From Fluviibacter sp964604465 (GTDB lineage Bacteria; Pseudomonadota; Gammaproteobacteria; Burkholderiales; Rhodocyclaceae), in assembly GCA_964604465.1 (NCBI GenBank), contig CAZRYZ010000011.1:1-33745 (forward strand): a DNA stretch of 33,745 nt, written 5' to 3'. The translations under genes were made by a program, and so were the position numbers. Every line of letters begins with the position of its first letter. Position 1 is the first letter of the stretch. A model generated the notes under the pieces. It searched no databases. It was not told where the DNA came from and saw only the letters and a program-made list of their open reading frames with translations. This document shows, in pieces, positions 32,616-33,745 of this stretch.

Positions 32616-32634
32616 GGTGCCTTTTTAAGGTGCC
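32616..32634 (+). other. imperfect inverted repeat after the haemoglobin gene
   Basis: GGTGCCTT (32616-32623) and AAGGTGCC (32627-32634) can pair over eight positions, two of them G-T, around a TTT loop. No T-run follows, so it is not a standard terminator; it may stabilise the mRNA 3' end. It also reads as a GGTGCC direct repeat. Confidence 0.3.
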
Positions 32635-32658
32635 AAGTGCCTGAAATCAATCCCTTTC

Positions 32659-32667
32659 TGCTATGAT
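32659..32667 (+). promoter_or_regulatory. extended -10 promoter element upstream of typA
   Basis: TGCTATGAT has the TGn extension and TATGAT (32662-32667, five of six consensus bases). The -35 region is weak, which an extended -10 can offset. Transcription would begin near 32674, at the foot of the next hairpin, leaving a 5' leader of about 68 bases for typA. Confidence 0.5.
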
Positions 32668-32676
32668 TCGTCTGTT

Positions 32677-32707
32677 GCGCCGCACCAATGCGGCGCTTTT
32701 GTTATTT
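32677..32707 (+). terminator. intrinsic terminator-like hairpin in the typA leader
   Basis: A perfect eight-pair GC-rich stem (GCGCCGCA 32677-32684 with TGCGGCGC 32689-32696) and a CCAA loop are followed at once by TTTTGTTATTT. This is the best intrinsic terminator in the window. It could end the haemoglobin transcript, but it lies just downstream of the extended -10 element, so it would also sit at the 5' end of the typA mRNA and could act as an attenuator or protective stem. Confidence 0.6.
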
Positions 32708-32741
32708 CATCCCAAGTCCTCACTGATTTCCGGTATCCCAC

Positions 32742-33745
32742 ATGTCCGCTCGCCCGATTCGTAACATCGCCATCATTGCCCACGTTGACCACGGTAAAAC
32801 GACCCTAGTTGACCAACTTCTGCGCCAGTCCGGTACCTTTGCCGCCCACCAGCAGGTGGACGAGCGCGTCATGGACTCCAATGATCTGGAAAAGGAACGT
32901 GGCATCACGATTCTTTCAAAGAACACCGCGGTCGAATACAACGGTATTCACATCAATATCGTGGACACCCCGGGACACGCCGACTTCGGTGGTGAAGTCG
33001 AGCGCGTGCTGGGTATGGTCGATGGCGTCGTGCTGCTGGTCGATGCCGTGGAAGGCCCGATGCCACAGACCCGTTTTGTGACCAAGAAGGCTCTGGCACT
33101 GGGCCTGCGCCCGATCGTGCTGGTCAACAAGGTTGACCGCGACGGTGCCGACCCTGATAACGCCGTGAACCTGACTTTCGACCTCTTCGACAAGCTGGGT
33201 GCCACCGATGAGCAGCTCGATTTCCCGATCGTCTACGCCTCGGGCCTGAATGGCTGGGCGGCGATGTCGCTGGATGCGCCGCGCGAAGACATGAAGCCGC
33301 TGTTCGACACCATCCTGTCGCACGTGCCGGCTCCGGATGCTGATGTCGATGCCCCGTTGCAGCTGCAGATTTCGGCGCTGGATTACTCGTCGTATGTGGG
33401 TCGCATCGGCGTGGGCAAGATCATCCGTGGCCGCGTGAAGACGGGTCAGAACGTGATCGTGATGTTCGGTACCGAAGAAGAAGCGGCCGAACATGACCGT
33501 CAGCCGATCAAGGCCAAGATTGGTCAGGTCTTCGGTTATAAGGGCCTGAACAAGGTCGAAATGGACGAAGGCCAGGCCGGTGATATCGTACAGATTACGG
33601 GCATCGAAGATCTGGTGCTGGGCTGTACGGTGACGGATCCGGATCAGCCGGAATCGCTGCCGCTGCTCAAGATTGATGAGCCAACCCTGTCGATGCAGTT
33701 CATGGTGAATACCAGCCCGCTGGCCGGTACCGAGGGCAAGTTCGT
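32742..33745 (+). CDS. typA: ribosome-associated GTPase TypA/BipA, 5' part (3' end outside the window)
   Basis: TypA (BipA) is a translational GTPase that acts in 50S ribosome assembly and stress adaptation, notably at low temperature. The window holds the first 334 codons plus two bases of about 600. The G motifs are intact: AHVDHGKTTLVDQLL (G1, residues 12-26), ERGITI (G2), DTPGHADFGGEVERVL (G3), NKVDRDGA (G4) and ASGLNG (G5). Domain II begins around PLQLQISALDYSSYVGRIGVGKI. The ribosome site before ATG 32742 is weak. The leader carries an extended -10 and a strong hairpin with a T-tract, so expression may be set by read-through of that hairpin. Confidence 0.97.
   Translation, partial: MSARPIRNIAIIAHVDHGKTTLVDQLLRQSGTFAAHQQVDERVMDSNDLEKERGITILSKNTAVEYNGIHINIVDTPGHADFGGEVERVLGMVDGVVLLVDAVEGPMPQTRFVTKKALALGLRPIVLVNKVDRDGADPDNAVNLTFDLFDKLGATDEQLDFPIVYASGLNGWAAMSLDAPREDMKPLFDTILSHVPAPDADVDAPLQLQISALDYSSYVGRIGVGKIIRGRVKTGQNVIVMFGTEEEAAEHDRQPIKAKIGQVFGYKGLNKVEMDEGQAGDIVQITGIEDLVLGCTVTDPDQPESLPLLKIDEPTLSMQFMVNTSPLAGTEGKF

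Noticed and set aside
1..33745. Prophage, transposon, CRISPR, defence island, rRNA or tRNA genes
   Set aside because: All stretches longer than about 155 bases are filled by recognisable housekeeping genes or the two N runs. I saw no integrase, transposase, terminal repeats, spaced repeats or tRNA cloverleaf by eye.

Overview
This window looks like a chromosomal housekeeping segment of a betaproteobacterium. GC content appears moderately high, genes are packed tightly, and several neighbourhoods (kdsA-eno-ftsB, suhB/trmJ/cysE/isc, lplT/alr-radA) are of a type familiar from that class. The genus cannot be fixed from the sequence. I see no prophage, transposon, CRISPR array, rRNA, tRNA, toxin system or defence island, and no gene-free stretch longer than about 155 bases apart from the assembly gaps.

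Layout, left to right: the 3' part of kdsA, then eno, ftsB and a SlyD-like isomerase (+). Facing them is a minus-strand unit suhB-mutS-periplasmic phosphoesterase-like gene. Divergent from suhB are trmJ and cysE, followed by a complete ISC iron-sulfur operon: iscR, a NifS-type desulfurase, iscS, iscU, iscA, hscB, hscA, fdx, iscX and a small DUF2789 gene. A minus-strand unit mfd-aroG-serB converges on it. Divergent from mfd come ispD, ispF, tsaB, rimI and a family 4 uracil-DNA glycosylase (+), meeting lplT (-). Then alr, radA and ygiQ (+), mscL (-), a truncated haemoglobin (+) and the 5' part of typA (+).

Functional links: CysE makes O-acetylserine for cysteine, the sulfur donor used by the two desulfurases of the ISC operon. 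IscU, IscA, HscB, HscA, Fdx and IscX form the scaffold, carrier, chaperone and electron-transfer set, and IscR probably represses it when clusters are plentiful (a candidate type 1 IscR site lies just before iscR). MutS, Mfd, RadA and the glycosylase are four separate DNA repair functions. KdsA, Alr, LplT and FtsB serve the envelope and division; IspD and IspF serve isoprenoid synthesis.

Two 100-base N runs (13009-13108 and 25508-25607) are almost certainly false gaps. Each is flanked by an identical 55-base direct repeat, as expected when two overlapping contig ends are scaffolded without being merged. Removing N plus one repeat copy (155 bases) makes iscA and hscB overlap by 8 bases and gives lplT a clean C-terminus.

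No undescribed multi-gene system was found. The points worth a second look are the false gaps, the tandem desulfurases, the DUF2789 gene in the ISC operon, a phosphoesterase-like protein lacking expected metal ligands, a zinc-ribbon tail on MscL, apparently leaderless ispD and alr, a C8 tract inside the likely mfd promoter, and terminator-like hairpins at the predicted 5' ends of the cysE and typA transcripts.
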